Of a stretch of 64,000 bases of DNA, positions 1 through 10,030 are shown piece by piece. A program made the translations under genes and the position numbers. The notes below the pieces were generated by a model, which saw only the letters and a program-made list of their open reading frames with translations, had not been told where the DNA came from and ran no database searches. The stretch lies in the NCBI GenBank assembly GCA_001599935.1, contig BCIJ01000016.1, positions 426,108 through 490,107 of the forward strand. The letters are read 5' to 3'. Origin of the DNA: Holtermannia corniformis (Eukaryota; Basidiomycota; Tremellomycetes; Holtermanniales). The stretch's first letter is position 1. Each line of letters starts with the position of its first letter.

Positions 1-928
1 TCGGATCCCGCTGGCTAATGCGTGGTTGACCATCCCGTACTCGGTTGCGTTTCTGCGCGGATCAGCATAGTCGGCGCGCGCCGCTCGGAGACCTACCGCT
101 GCTCGATGAAAGAGTCAATGGCAGTGTAGTACGAAGCTAATGGCAGCAGCCGTTGCACAACCGACAGCAGCGAAGGGTCTGTTCCGTCAGCTCGTGCCAC
201 CTTGGGCCTCGTCTTCGTACCGAGTGACGGATCCACACGCCATTTCACACCTCGCAGCCTCTGAGCTTCGTCGTCTGGGTCATAGTCTTCGTCGTAGGTC
301 ACCAGGGTGCCCTCGATGCCCTCCAAACGCCATCAATACGCCATCTGATAAAGCCATGCTACACACCTGCATCACGAAGCCTAGGTCCTCGCATATCCAC
401 GCTTCCTGCACACCCAGCGGGACCCCGTCTAGCAGTCGTGGTGGTTCGCCATCGACTTCCTCCTCTGGCTCGTCCTCCTCGGCAATGTCGGTTGGTTCTC
501 GCCAACTGGATTGGTTGGCAGTAGTCGCTTGGCGTTCTCGCCGCTTGACAGGAGATGCGCGTTGGCGCGGTACTCGAGAGGAAAGCGGGCGGTTGCGAAA
601 CGACGACTCGGCTGGGTAGTAGGAGCTGTTGCCGACATCTAGCCCGAGATCAGCATCAATCTCGACCACCGTGCAGGGAACATACCCGGCCGGTGTCCCT
701 CGCCCGAGTACTCCAACTCTTCGAGGATCGCATTCGGCTGCACCTTTCTGACCGAAGCCAGTGTGCCGGCCATCTCGACGACATCAGCCATCATACAGCG
801 GCACACGCGCGGGAGCCCACCTTTGAGATTTCACGCTCCGAGAGCGTCAACCGGCTGCTTGTTGATCGCTTTGAGGGCCGAGGGGTGAACGGGACGGTCG
901 TTACGCCGATCGAGTGGCGTGCAGACAT
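1..928 (-). CDS. gamma-tubulin complex component 2 (Spc97/Alp4), 5' part
   Basis: Subunit of the gamma-tubulin small complex that nucleates microtubules at the spindle pole body. Exons on the minus strand: 821-928, 686-773, 367-638, 97-320 and <1-52; all phases close. After a Ser/Arg/Pro-rich tail of about 140 residues the protein shows the grip1 start of GCP2: VQEAWICEDLGFVMQ joined to GIEGTLVTYDED, then LLPLASYYTAIDSFIEQR and ATEYGMVNHALASG, which align with human GCP2 at the QE..EDLLYVL.G..G and FEYGQVNHALAAA stretches. The start at 928 (MSARHSIGV) is chosen because it opens the frame that splices cleanly into the next exons. The rest of the gene lies beyond base 1. Family assignment is firm; the first two exons are inferred. 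Confidence 0.85.
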
Positions 929-1026
929 TGTTGCTGGTGCTGACGAGCTCGTTGTACGCTGGTTGATGGTAACAAGAGCAGTTGTTTGGCCCCGGGTCAT
1001 CAAAACGCGTCCGAGCGTGGCACACG

Positions 1027-1751
1027 TCAAAGTGGCGGCAGAGCGACGGGGCGGGTGAGAAGCGTCTCTGCTACGGTCTACGACTCCTTGTGCGATGGGT
1101 ACGACGATACGGGACTGGCAAAGGTGCTAGGAAGCGTTCGTATGAGACCCCGTTGCAGATTGCTATGTGCAGCGGCGTGTGAGCATCAAGCATATCAACT
1201 GTGGCAGCCTGCACTAGTGCGTTGACCACTCCTTCCCTTGTGACGATACAATCTGATCGGCAGGGTTACACTCTCACACCCTTGTCGTCAGCCAGAGCAA
1301 CGTGACGCCAGCAGGCTATTAAGCCAGCAAGGTCTGTTCGCGCAGCCGTGACCCCCACGATGTCTGGGATCGGTATCACAAGCCCATCGGTAGTGACGCG
1401 CTCGATCCCGAGATAGATGGCCTTCCCTAGTCCGCTGCGATGCTTCGCATGACCGTGGCCCTCGGGCCGAGTCGCGCACATTCACCTACCGTGGGCGCAC
1501 GAGCATTTGCCCATAGGGATAGGGACCAAGGTCGCGAGCCAAGGTCGAGGGGATACCGTTTGAAACCTCATCAACAGTAAAGTCCAAGACGCCTGGGACA
1601 AGAACCGTAGTCTAGCTACCGCTGAATCAAGTGGGGTTTGTGGGTCTTGTGGAGTAGGACGCTCGGTTCCGTGCTCTGCCACCTGGAAGTGACTTGGAGA
1701 TGCTTGTACTATGTTGCTCTCGTGTAACCTTTTCCGAGTGTATGCTCCCAT
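1027..1751 (-). CDS. uncharacterised small protein, five exons
   Basis: Not recognised. A consistent model is exons 1683-1751, 1490-1611, 1280-1434, 1116-1252 and 1027-1077 (177 aa, phases close). It has a hydrophobic patch (LVIPIPDIVGVTAARTDLAG) and a short stretch, DAHTPLHIAICNGV, that resembles the core of one ankyrin repeat. The intron between exons 3 and 4 (1253-1279) would be only 27 nt. The last intron is optional: reading through it ends the protein at a TAG at 1071. Its start faces the next gene across about 110 bp. The reading frame is better supported than any function. Confidence 0.45.
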
Positions 1752-1864
1752 CTCATATATGTGAATATGGAGATACGGTAGCTCCTGATACCCTGTACAA
1801 CTGCCTGCATGCGCACGCACTTGTCGTAAGCCACCGTACCCAACCCAGCAAGATCCAAAGCACC

Positions 1865-2883
1865 ATGCCATCTGAAACTACTCGTGTCAGCAACCTTACA
1901 TCCTTTCAGCACGCCCCTTTCCACTCTCCTGCGAAAGGTGCCGAAACGCCATCCGTGCAAGCCATGGCACGTCTCTCCCGACAGCGCATCTTCTTTGACG
2001 ACAGTACCACCATGTTTGAGTCTGTCATCGGCAGTTATCGCGCCGAGCGCATCCGGTACGGTTCTCGCCCAGTGTTTCCTTGGCGCTGATAACGACTGAC
2101 AGATCCGAGATCGACAACCTGACAAGCGAGCTACAGACGATCACTGCCTCGCTCCCACCCGTCATCATCATCCACCCGTCTCCGGACCAAACTCCCGTCT
2201 CGGTCCAACCACTGCTCCGACGACCGCATCCGAATCGGAGTAAACGGATCGCATTCTTTACCCGATCCAAAGACTCGATCCCGCTCAAGCGTCAGCTCTC
2301 CACGTCTTCAACCGACTCACTAGACCTAATGCGCGCCAAAGGCGACGAGGACGATCAAACGACGTTAACGCTGACCGCTCTCGCACCGTTCATCCAACAC
2401 CTCCAATCTCTCGTCGAGCGCATCCAGAGCGCCCAAGTGAACGCTCAAGCAGGTTTGATCGGTACGCTACAGGCGCAAGCGCAGGCTTGTATCCTGCATT
2501 TGCACGACATCGACCCGGTGCCTCAAGGCCACAAGATGCACAGACTGGACGATTATGTGGATTACGATACCGAGATGCGCGGGATGACGCTGAAAGCGGT
2601 CGCGAAGCGGATTCGAGGGATCGTGGATGCTCTTGGGACGAGTGCGCGATCGGACCGCAAGGGTGGTCAGAACACACCGCACAGTATCGCATCGAGTGTA
2701 CGGTCGGTGTCGACGCTCTCGACTTGTCAGACGACAGTGTTGGCGACCCCGCCGTCTCTTACGGGATCGTCGTATCTCTTCACAAAGAACATTGTGCAGT
2801 TGGGCTCGTATCAAGCTTCGGGCTTGTTCAGCCCGTCGCCCGTCGCCGTCGCTGTGCGCCGGCTGCCTAAAATCGGCTCATAG
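1865..2883 (+). CDS. uncharacterised protein, possible helical bundle
   Basis: Not recognised. Exons 1865-2055 and 2103-2883 join as R/SEID across a 47-nt intron with a CTGAC branch site, giving 323 aa. The N-terminal part (MFESVIGSYRAERIR then SEIDNLTSELQTI) and the middle (FIQHLQSLVERIQSAQVNAQ, MTLKAVAKRIRGIVDALG) look amphipathic and helical; the rest is Ser/Pro-rich. There is no signal peptide or membrane segment. It is divergent from the gene ending at 1027 and convergent with SPF45, with only 25 bp between stop codons. Confidence 0.6.
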
Positions 2884-2908
2884 TGTAGCTATGATATACA
2901 ATGCATGA

Positions 2909-5136
2909 TCAGGTCTTGAGCAGCACTGGCCCGTCACGATCACCCCGCATGAAGCGCGCCTCGTCAAAGTAGGTCACCTCCTGTGCGTCGTCAGCCTGCA
3001 CAGACAACCGACGTGTATGGCACTGACAATCTTTCGTCCACCAAAAAAGCGCCCGTCGAGCTCCTTGAGAGCGCGCCAAGCACCCGCCGGGCCTGAAAAG
3101 ACGACAAACACGCGTAAACACTGCGCTGGGTCCTCTGGCGGGGGCGAGACCATGTGTAGGACTACCCGCTCGACGACCCTGTACACTGTCAGCTCATGCC
3201 GCACAGACCAGCGAGCGACCGACCCAAGGCGATTACACTCTTCTCCGATATCGTCCGCCAACTCGCCCTCGACCTCTTCCGGCCCGCCCACGACGCCCGA
3301 CAAGCACACGATCCGGCTCGATTCGCCCTTGGCTTGGCGCTCTTCTTTTGCGCGCTGATCCGCGTTCAGGTTGACAATCTTGCCCATGGCGTTGGGCGCT
3401 TGCGACCATTGCTTTTTCGGCTTGTACTTGTTCTTCTTTGCGTCTTTGGCGGACACGGCGTGTTCGGCGGCGAGCGCGTGGACGATGCCGGACCCGTCGG
3501 TCCCGAGGCCTTGGCCTTCTTTGTGGCCCCATCGGCGCATCACTGGGACGTCAGTTGTGTAGTGGCTCGGGTGGACGGCTACGCACTCTTTTCAGCAAAT
3601 GTACCTCCCAGTCCGCTGAACACAAACGTCAGTCTGGAGCTGCTTGACCGTGGGCGCAGCACTCACTCGTCCTCGTAAACCGGTGTAGGTGCGGGCGGAG
3701 CCAATACAGGCGGTCCCGACGGCCTGCCAGCCATCATGACCGCCAACTTGGCAGCAACAGCCGCAGCGGCCGCTTTGCGCTCCTCGAGTTGCTTTGCGAA
3801 TACCTCGGGATTGTCGTTCGCCGGTCCTGCCGGCGGAGGCGGTGCATGTTGAAGAGGATCGAATGCCGGTGGTGGTACCGGTGCAAAAGCTGCTGCAGAC
3901 GGTGGCGGAGGTGCGAACGGCGGCGGAGGTGCGAACGGCGGCTGCGCGGCGGCAAAGCTCGGCGGAGGGGGTTGAAAAAAGGGAAACGGCGGCGGTTGAG
4001 CAGGCGCAAAAGCCGGTAGAGGGACCGGTGCTGGTGGTGGATCGCCACGAGAGAATGCCATTCTGCGCGCATAGGCGTCGTCCCCTGTCGCAGCCGAGGA
4101 CATTGCGAGTCGGCGCGCATAGGCGTCGTCTCCTGTCGCTGCTTGGGCGACGACCGCGGCCGGGGCTGGCGGTGGAGGGGGAGGTGAAGGATCGCGAAAT
4201 TGAGGCGGAGGCGAGTAGTTCTTGGGCGGTGCAAACATCTTTGGAGCTGCAGCGTATCAGTAACCAGGCGACGGAGTCTGACGTACCATCCCGCCTGACA
4301 ACGTCCTCGTCACTGCTCTCGTAGTCGCTACTGTCATCGCTACTAGCGACGCCGGCGAGCTTGCGCTTCTTGGCCTCTATGATGTGCTGCCGACGTTCCT
4401 CACGCTCCCTCTTGCGATACGCCTGGAATTCCGTCAAGTCGTTCGGTCGGTTCGGATCATACTCTTCGTCGGGGTCGAATTCATGGTAGACTGGTTCTGC
4501 GTTGCGCTTGTTCTGTCGAGTCCCCTCAACAGCTTTCCGTGTGAGCGCGCGCACGACTGACCCTTCGTTTCTGGGCCTTTGCACTTTGACCCTTGCCTCG
4601 TTCTTGGCGTGCCGCTTGCCTGTTCTCCCACGCCTTGGCCTTGAGTCGACTGCGCCGACTGCCCTTGTACTTGCTGCTCGCTTTGGGTGCGAGGGTCATG
4701 GCGGGCGCCTTGCCGAGCTTGACACCATCTGGCCCGATGGCTTGTTCATCGTGCGCGACCAGCTTTGGCGATGCTGCCCTCGCGACGTCTGGTACGGGCA
4801 GCACTGGCGGTGTAGTGCTTGCACTCGTACTGGATGAAGCTTCAGGTGGGATGTATGCTGGCCGAGCGGCTGGCTTTGGTTTCGGTTTGCGAGGTGCGAG
4901 TGCGAGTGCCGGTGACCATGTTGGCGGCGGCGGCGGCGGTGGTGCTGATACTGGCGGTGGGACAGAGCTGGCGGGTGATGATACAGCTGATTGATGCGAG
5001 TGATCAGGCATGGCGAGCAGGTCACTGTGAGCGCGTTGGACATACCATCTGCGTTGAGCGGAGGAGGTGGTGCGCCGGTGGGTGATGCTGTTGCTGCAGC
5101 CGCTGCACTAAACTTGATGCCCGAGAACAGGGACAT
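2909..5136 (-). CDS. splicing factor 45 (SPF45/RBM17): G-patch plus RRM/UHM
   Basis: Second-step and alternative splicing factor of the U2-associated machinery. Exons: 5046-5136, 4591-4986, 4287-4532, 3667-4246, 3605-3615 (an 11-nt micro-exon), 3224-3542, 3028-3178, 2909-2980; 621 aa, phases close. A conserved EYDPNRPNDLTEFQAYRKRE block matches RBM17 DEYDPMFPNDYEKV. It is followed by a long Pro/Ala-rich insert with a repeated ATGDDAYARR unit, a G-patch (RRWGHKEGQGLGTDGSG), and a C-terminal UHM-type RRM with CLSGVVGGPEEVEGELADD and LDGRFFGGRKI. The micro-exon (coding DGLG) is required to keep frame into the G-patch. The human protein is about 400 aa; the extra length is the low-complexity insert. 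Confidence 0.9.
4026..4160 (-). repeat. internal duplication in SPF45 (ATGDDAYARR twice)
   Basis: Two near-identical segments of about 45 nt encode ATGDDAYARRLAMSS and ATGDDAYARRMAFSR back to back. Nearby the same exon holds short PPPFAP repeats. It is a coding tandem duplication in the disordered linker before the G-patch. Confidence 0.8.
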
Positions 5137-5312
5137 TGCTGGAGGATAGCAAACAAGTCGACAGCAGCAAAGACTAGACCATCCATCACCACCGCCATCA
5201 CCATCACCTTCGTCGTCGCCAGCATCCACGTCAGAGCCAACTCAACAGACCATGTTCGACTCGACATCCTTCTCGCTTCATCCTCCCTTCATCCCTCGAC
5301 GCTCACTCGACC

Positions 5313-8300
5313 ATGCCGCCAAAGTTCGACCCGTCCAACCCGCAGACGGCAGCGCTGATCGCATCGTTTGCTGCACTCGGCCTCGCACACAGCGTCGCGA
5401 CCGAAGTCGCTCGCAATCAGAAATCCTCGGCCGCTCTCCAGGCGCTCGTAGCAGAGTGTGCTCTCGACGGCAAGACATTTGATGACAAGCAGGCAGCTCT
5501 GCTTGTCAAGATTGCGACAGGCGTATCAAAGGCTGGGCCCGAGGAGCGCAAGTTTTTGGTCGAGAGGGTCGCCAGTGGGCATCTCAAGAACTCGGAGCAG
5601 CTCACCGGTGCGTGGTCAGAGCATAGTAGTGACAGCTAGAGCTGATCAGCTCGTAGCGGCCATCAAGTTTGTAGAAGCCAACCCACCCTCAACTCCCATC
5701 AACGAGCAAGCGTTTGACAAAGCATGCGGCGTCGGTACGTGCGCACCGTCCTCGGTTGACTCGTCGCACGCTCAGCATTGCATCAGGGATCGAGATCACC
5801 GCCGACTCCCTCCCAGGACTACTCGACTCGTACATTGCCGCGCTACCAGCTCCTCCAGCCAATTGGCTCAGCCTTGGGCCCCTGCTCGGCGGCATCAAGA
5901 ATGCCGCCAGCGACTTGAAGTGGGCCAACCCGCTCGAAGTCAAGGCAGCACTCGAGGTCATCTTTTTGGAAAAGTTTGGAACCAAGGAGGCCGAGCAGAA
6001 GGCCAGGGCCGAGGCTGCCGCCGCTGCAAAGGCCAAAAAGGTGCGTTCAAGTGGGGTTGAAAGAGGGCAACATAGCCATCAGGGTATTCCTACCTTCAAT
6101 GGCCCTTTTAGCGCTCGCCTTGCTCAACAATTGGCTGCGACTGACGCCTTTGTAGTCAACCGAAGGCAAGCCCGCCAAAGCCGCCAAAGCCACTGCAACC
6201 CCCGCTCCGGCCGCCAGCTCGTCCTCATCCTCCACAACCCCGTCCCTGCCCACCAACATCTTCCGCGACGGCTTCCTCTCTGAATTCCACAAACCCGGCG
6301 AGAACCCGCAGATCAAGCCCGAGCTCAAAGCACAGCACCTCGCCGCGACCAACGGCATCGTTCAAACCCGCTTCCCGCCAGAACCAAACGGGTACCTGCA
6401 CATCGGCCATGTAAAGGCCATCATGATTGATTTCGGCTACGCGAAATACCACGGTGGCCGGTGTTATCTCCGGTGAGTCTTGTCGCATTTCATGGCACAA
6501 ACTGACGCTGCTAGCTATGACGATACCAACCCCGAGGCTGAAGAGGGCCGCTACTTTTCTTCCATCTTGGAGAGCGTGCGCTGGCTTGGGTTCGAGCCGT
6601 GGAAGATTACCTATTCGAGCGACAACTTTGAAAAGCTGTACGAGCTCGCTGTCGAGATGATCAAGCGCGACAAGGCTTACGTGTGCCACTGCGACCGTGA
6701 GTGCTTTTACACCGCGTGACCCAAGCTACAATACGTGTGGATCGGTCGGTCACTCCACATGCAGCTCTCACCCATACACGCCGAAAGCATCGCTGACATG
6801 CCCCAGCCGAAAAGATCCGCGAAGACCGTGGCGGTGGACGCGGCAACCCGCGCGCATGCGAACACCGGTCCCGACCGATCGCCGAATCCCTCGCCGAGTT
6901 TGACAAGATGAAGACTGGCGCGTATGGCGAAAAGGACGCGTGCCTGCGGATGAAGATGGACCTCTCGAACCCAAACACGTACATGTGGGATCTGATCTGC
7001 TATCGGGTCAAGCTGGCACCGCATCATCGTACGGGCGATAAGTGGAGTGAGTGCTGGGATGGGATGACGCGCAGAGGGCTGATGGGCGCAGAGGTGTACC
7101 CGACGTACGACTTTGCGCACGCGCTGTGTGATTCGATTGAGAACATTAGGTGAGTCTGTACAAGCTGGGTGGTTCAGAGCTGACAGACCAGCCACTCGCT
7201 CTGCACCGTCGAGTTTATCCAGGCGCGCGAGTCGTACGAATGGCTGTGTGACGCGCTCGAGGTGTACAAGGCGCGCCAGTACGAGTTTGCGCGGCTCAAC
7301 CTGCAGGGCACGTTCCTGTCCAAGCGCAAGATTGCAAAGCTCGTCACGCACGGCCACGTCAGCGACTGGGACGACCCGCGGCTGTTTACGCTGATTGCGC
7401 TGCGCCGGCGCGGGATCCCGCCGGGCGCTCTGCTCGACTTTGTGGCCGATCTCGGCGTCTCGACGGCGCCATCGACCATCATGATTGCAAAGTTTGAGCA
7501 GTCGATCCGGCAGTACCTCGAGACGTCTGCGCCGCGCCTCATGATGTGCTTGAACCCGATCAAGCTCATCATTGAAAACGTCGAGGACGACTACGTCGTC
7601 TCGGTCGACAAGCCTCTGCATCCAAAGGTTCCCGCGATGGGCACGGCGCGCGTCAGCTTCAAAAAGGAAATCTACATTGACGCTGACGATTTCCGGACCG
7701 AGGACTCGCCAGACTACTTTCGTCTTGCGCCGGGCAAGTCGGTAGGTCTCTTCCAGGCCCCATACCCTGTCACCTGCACTTCGTTCAGCACCGACGCAGC
7801 GACGGGCAAGGTGACTGAGATCCGGTGCCGGCTCGAATCAGACGGCACGGCGAAAAAGGCCAAAGCGTACATCCACTGGGTCAGCGCGGCCGACGCGATC
7901 AAAGTCGACGAAGTCCGCTACTTTCACCGCCTGTTCAACAGCGACAACCCGCCCGCCGATTTCGAAGCAGACGTCAACAAGGACTCGCTCCAAGTCTACC
8001 GCGACGCCGTGATCGAACCTGCGTTTTTCGAGCTCGCGACGCAAAACTTGGCGGCGGCGCGGAAAGACGCCGAGGAGCGCACGACGGCCGCCGTGGTCGT
8101 TGAAGACGACGACGACGTGCCCGCCGCGACGCCGGATCAGCTCGTTGGGATGGAATGTGTCCGGTTCCAGGGTATGCGCCTGGCGTACTTTACTGTCGAT
8201 CGCGAGAGCGAGCTGGCGTGCTTGGCCCCTGGAGCCGATGCGGGTCCGGCGGGCACGGCGGGCAAGAGGTGTGGTGATCGATTGATCCTGAACCGGATCG

Positions 8301-8335
8301 TGTCGCTCAAAGAGGACGTGGGCAAGAGCGCTTAG
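5313..8335 (+). CDS. GLN4: glutaminyl-tRNA synthetase (cytosolic)
   Basis: Charges tRNA-Gln with glutamine. Exons 5313-5607, 5636-5734, 5787-6040, 6156-6472, 6515-6696, 6807-7046, 7092-7149, 7192-8335; 862 aa, phases close. The protein has the eukaryote-type N-terminal helical domain ([23 protein letters not shown]), a Lys/Ala/Ser linker, then the class I catalytic core with the HIGH motif in [71 protein letters not shown], the KMSKS-type LSKRKIAKL, and a C-terminal anticodon-binding domain ending in [13 protein letters not shown]. Alignment from memory to yeast Gln4 is clear along its length. The first intron (5608-5635) would be only 28 nt; it is needed for frame but leaves a few extra residues relative to yeast. 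Confidence 0.95.
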
Positions 8336-8336
8336 A

Positions 8337-8366
8337 CGTGATTGTGATTGTGATTGTGATTGTGAT
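8337..8366. repeat. GATTGT hexanucleotide microsatellite
   Basis: About four and a half copies of the unit GATTGT (GTGATT) lie directly after the GlnRS stop codon, in its presumed 3' UTR. Confidence 0.85.
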
Positions 8367-8579
8367 CCGCATGCATTGCAGTGCTGGCGAATCGAGACGC
8401 TAGGCATGGACTGGGCACGGCCTCGCTTCAGGCATGAACGGCGGTGCACCAACGTTACTGCCACAACCCGCCGACCACGTCCTCGTGCGAGGAATACTAC
8501 CAGTGCCAGGCGCCGAGCGCAATGGATCCCGCAGAGCCAGACCATGCATGCATTATTGACGTTTGACTCCTCGGTGCCC

Positions 8580-9570
8580 CTATGATCGATCGACGTCCAT
8601 CTCGTCCGTTTTCCCCGCCGCTGCACGCTGGATCGGGGGCGGTAACGGAGAATTAAAAATGGCGTCTGCCGCGTTGCCCGAGGCCGGCGCTGCCAGTGGT
8701 TCATCTAGCGATGCGCTGCTCGCGGTGAAATCCGGTGCGCTCGGTGGGTTATCCCACGGGTTGCTGAATCTGCATTGGTGGTGGTCAGCTCTGATCGCGT
8801 GGGAGCAGTACCGCCGAGCTCCGACCTCGTAACCTTTGGTTTCTCAACCAGGACGTTTCTGCACAAGCCTTCGAACTCGACCTTGTCTGGCGGGTTGGCC
8901 TGGCGCTCTTCGTCCTCGTAGTACGTATTCACATAGTAGCCGACGCGGACGAATTCAATGTCGCGATACGAGGCTGTGAGGATGATGACGGTTACGCCTA
9001 GGATCTCGGATGATTCGACAGAAGGCAGCAGGGACGGTTGTGGTGCGCTCGCGGTGAAATCGAATACGTTGACGCCGGCGGGGATTGGGCCGACTGCGAG
9101 CGAGTGAGCGTTAGAAAGCTGCCGAGTCCACGGGGAGCAGCGACGGACCCATGCAAGAATCCAACTCTTGATCGTATTCTTCACTCTGCGCTGAGCCGAC
9201 ATAGATGAGTTTCCATTCGAGGTCTGTGCGCACGTTAGCTATTGTCTGCCGGCTGCAGATGGCGCGACGGACCCTCTGCGAGCGGTGCGATGGCTTCAAA
9301 CTTGATCCGGAATTGGTATTGATCGTTGAACTTGGCTGGGTTGTTGAGCAGCTCGACGTTGCGGATATTGACCTGTTGAACGGGGCGAGATCAGCTCTGA
9401 GCGTGCGGTCGGTCGGTCCCGGTGGCGACTCACGATGGACTGTGAGTAGCCGACGTAGCATTGTGCAGTACAGCAGCAAGGATAAGATAGATATAGTAAT
9501 GAGTGTGCAGGTGGTAGCGAGACGACCTGGTCAGCTTCGGTTTGGATCATCCGAGTGTACGACGGACCAT
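8580..9570 (-). CDS. ASF1: histone H3-H4 chaperone Asf1
   Basis: Nuclear chaperone that hands H3-H4 to CAF-1 and HIRA. Model: exons 9568-9570 (ATG alone), 9434-9439 (TCCATC), 9273-9372, 9149-9223, 8826-9093, 8580-8769; 213 aa, phases close. The core is unmistakable: [99 protein letters not shown]. The family begins Met-Ser-Ile-Val-Asn, and the only way to obtain it is a 3-nt start exon plus a 6-nt exon. The alternative is an N-terminally extended start at 9550. The C-terminal tail is short and Ser/Ala/Pro-rich. Confidence 0.93.
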
Positions 9571-9780
9571 GCTAGGCGGTTGTGCGAGTTGGGCGAGAGT
9601 GCAGTCGTAAGCAATGGCAGGGTTGCAAGCTCCAGGTGGGTGGTTGATGTCTATTGTTTGCCTTGTGGATGCTGTCCGGTGATGCCCAGTGATGATGGTG
9701 CTGATGGTGCTGCAGTCGTTGCTGGTACGCGTTTGACGCGTTGCAATGTTTTACGAGGCCTTTGTGAGGGATTGTTTTAA

Positions 9781-9796
9781 AGTATTACGTAATACT
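9781..9796. promoter_or_regulatory. perfect palindrome AGTATTACGTAATACT, copy 1
   Basis: A 16-bp perfect inverted repeat centred on TTACGTAA, the kind of core bound by bZIP dimers. It sits about 235 bp before the TRM1 start and about 210 bp before the ASF1 start. Confidence 0.6.
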
Positions 9797-9900
9797 CCAT
9801 GGCAGTGTTAGGCTCCCGGGCGACCCCAATAGGCACGCGACTTGGCCCGCTTAAAATGAGTCGACGCGTGGGTGCCATTCGAGCTATTATAAAATATTTC

Positions 9901-9914
9901 GTATTACGTAATAC
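9901..9914. promoter_or_regulatory. perfect palindrome GTATTACGTAATAC, copy 2
   Basis: The same 14-bp core as at 9782-9795, repeated about 120 bp away and preceded by an AT-rich stretch. The exact repetition of a long palindrome in one promoter region argues for a real site. Confidence 0.6.
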
Positions 9915-10030
9915 CCCTGAATTGAACGTGGTGAATTTCCACCTGCAACCCGGCAACGTCGTAGTGAGCGAGCTGACAGTGCATGCGCTCACCGACCCGG
10001 CGGCTCATCTCGACAGCATCAGCACGCACA

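Larger units (their letters stand above)
9571..10030. promoter_or_regulatory. divergent ASF1-TRM1 intergenic region
   Basis: This 460-bp stretch separates two head-to-head genes and holds no convincing coding frame. It carries two copies of the palindrome GTATTACGTAATAC, listed separately, plus an AT-rich patch (TATTATAAAATATTTC) between them near 9884-9899. It probably contains both promoters. Confidence 0.6.

Noticed and set aside
3794..4324. Long plus-strand frames rich in Arg over the Pro/Ala-rich part of SPF45
   Set aside because: They are the antisense image of CCG/GCG codon repeats in the real minus-strand gene.
6480..6719. Frame starting in a GlnRS intron
   Set aside because: It is exon 5 of GlnRS read together with parts of its flanking introns, not a separate gene.
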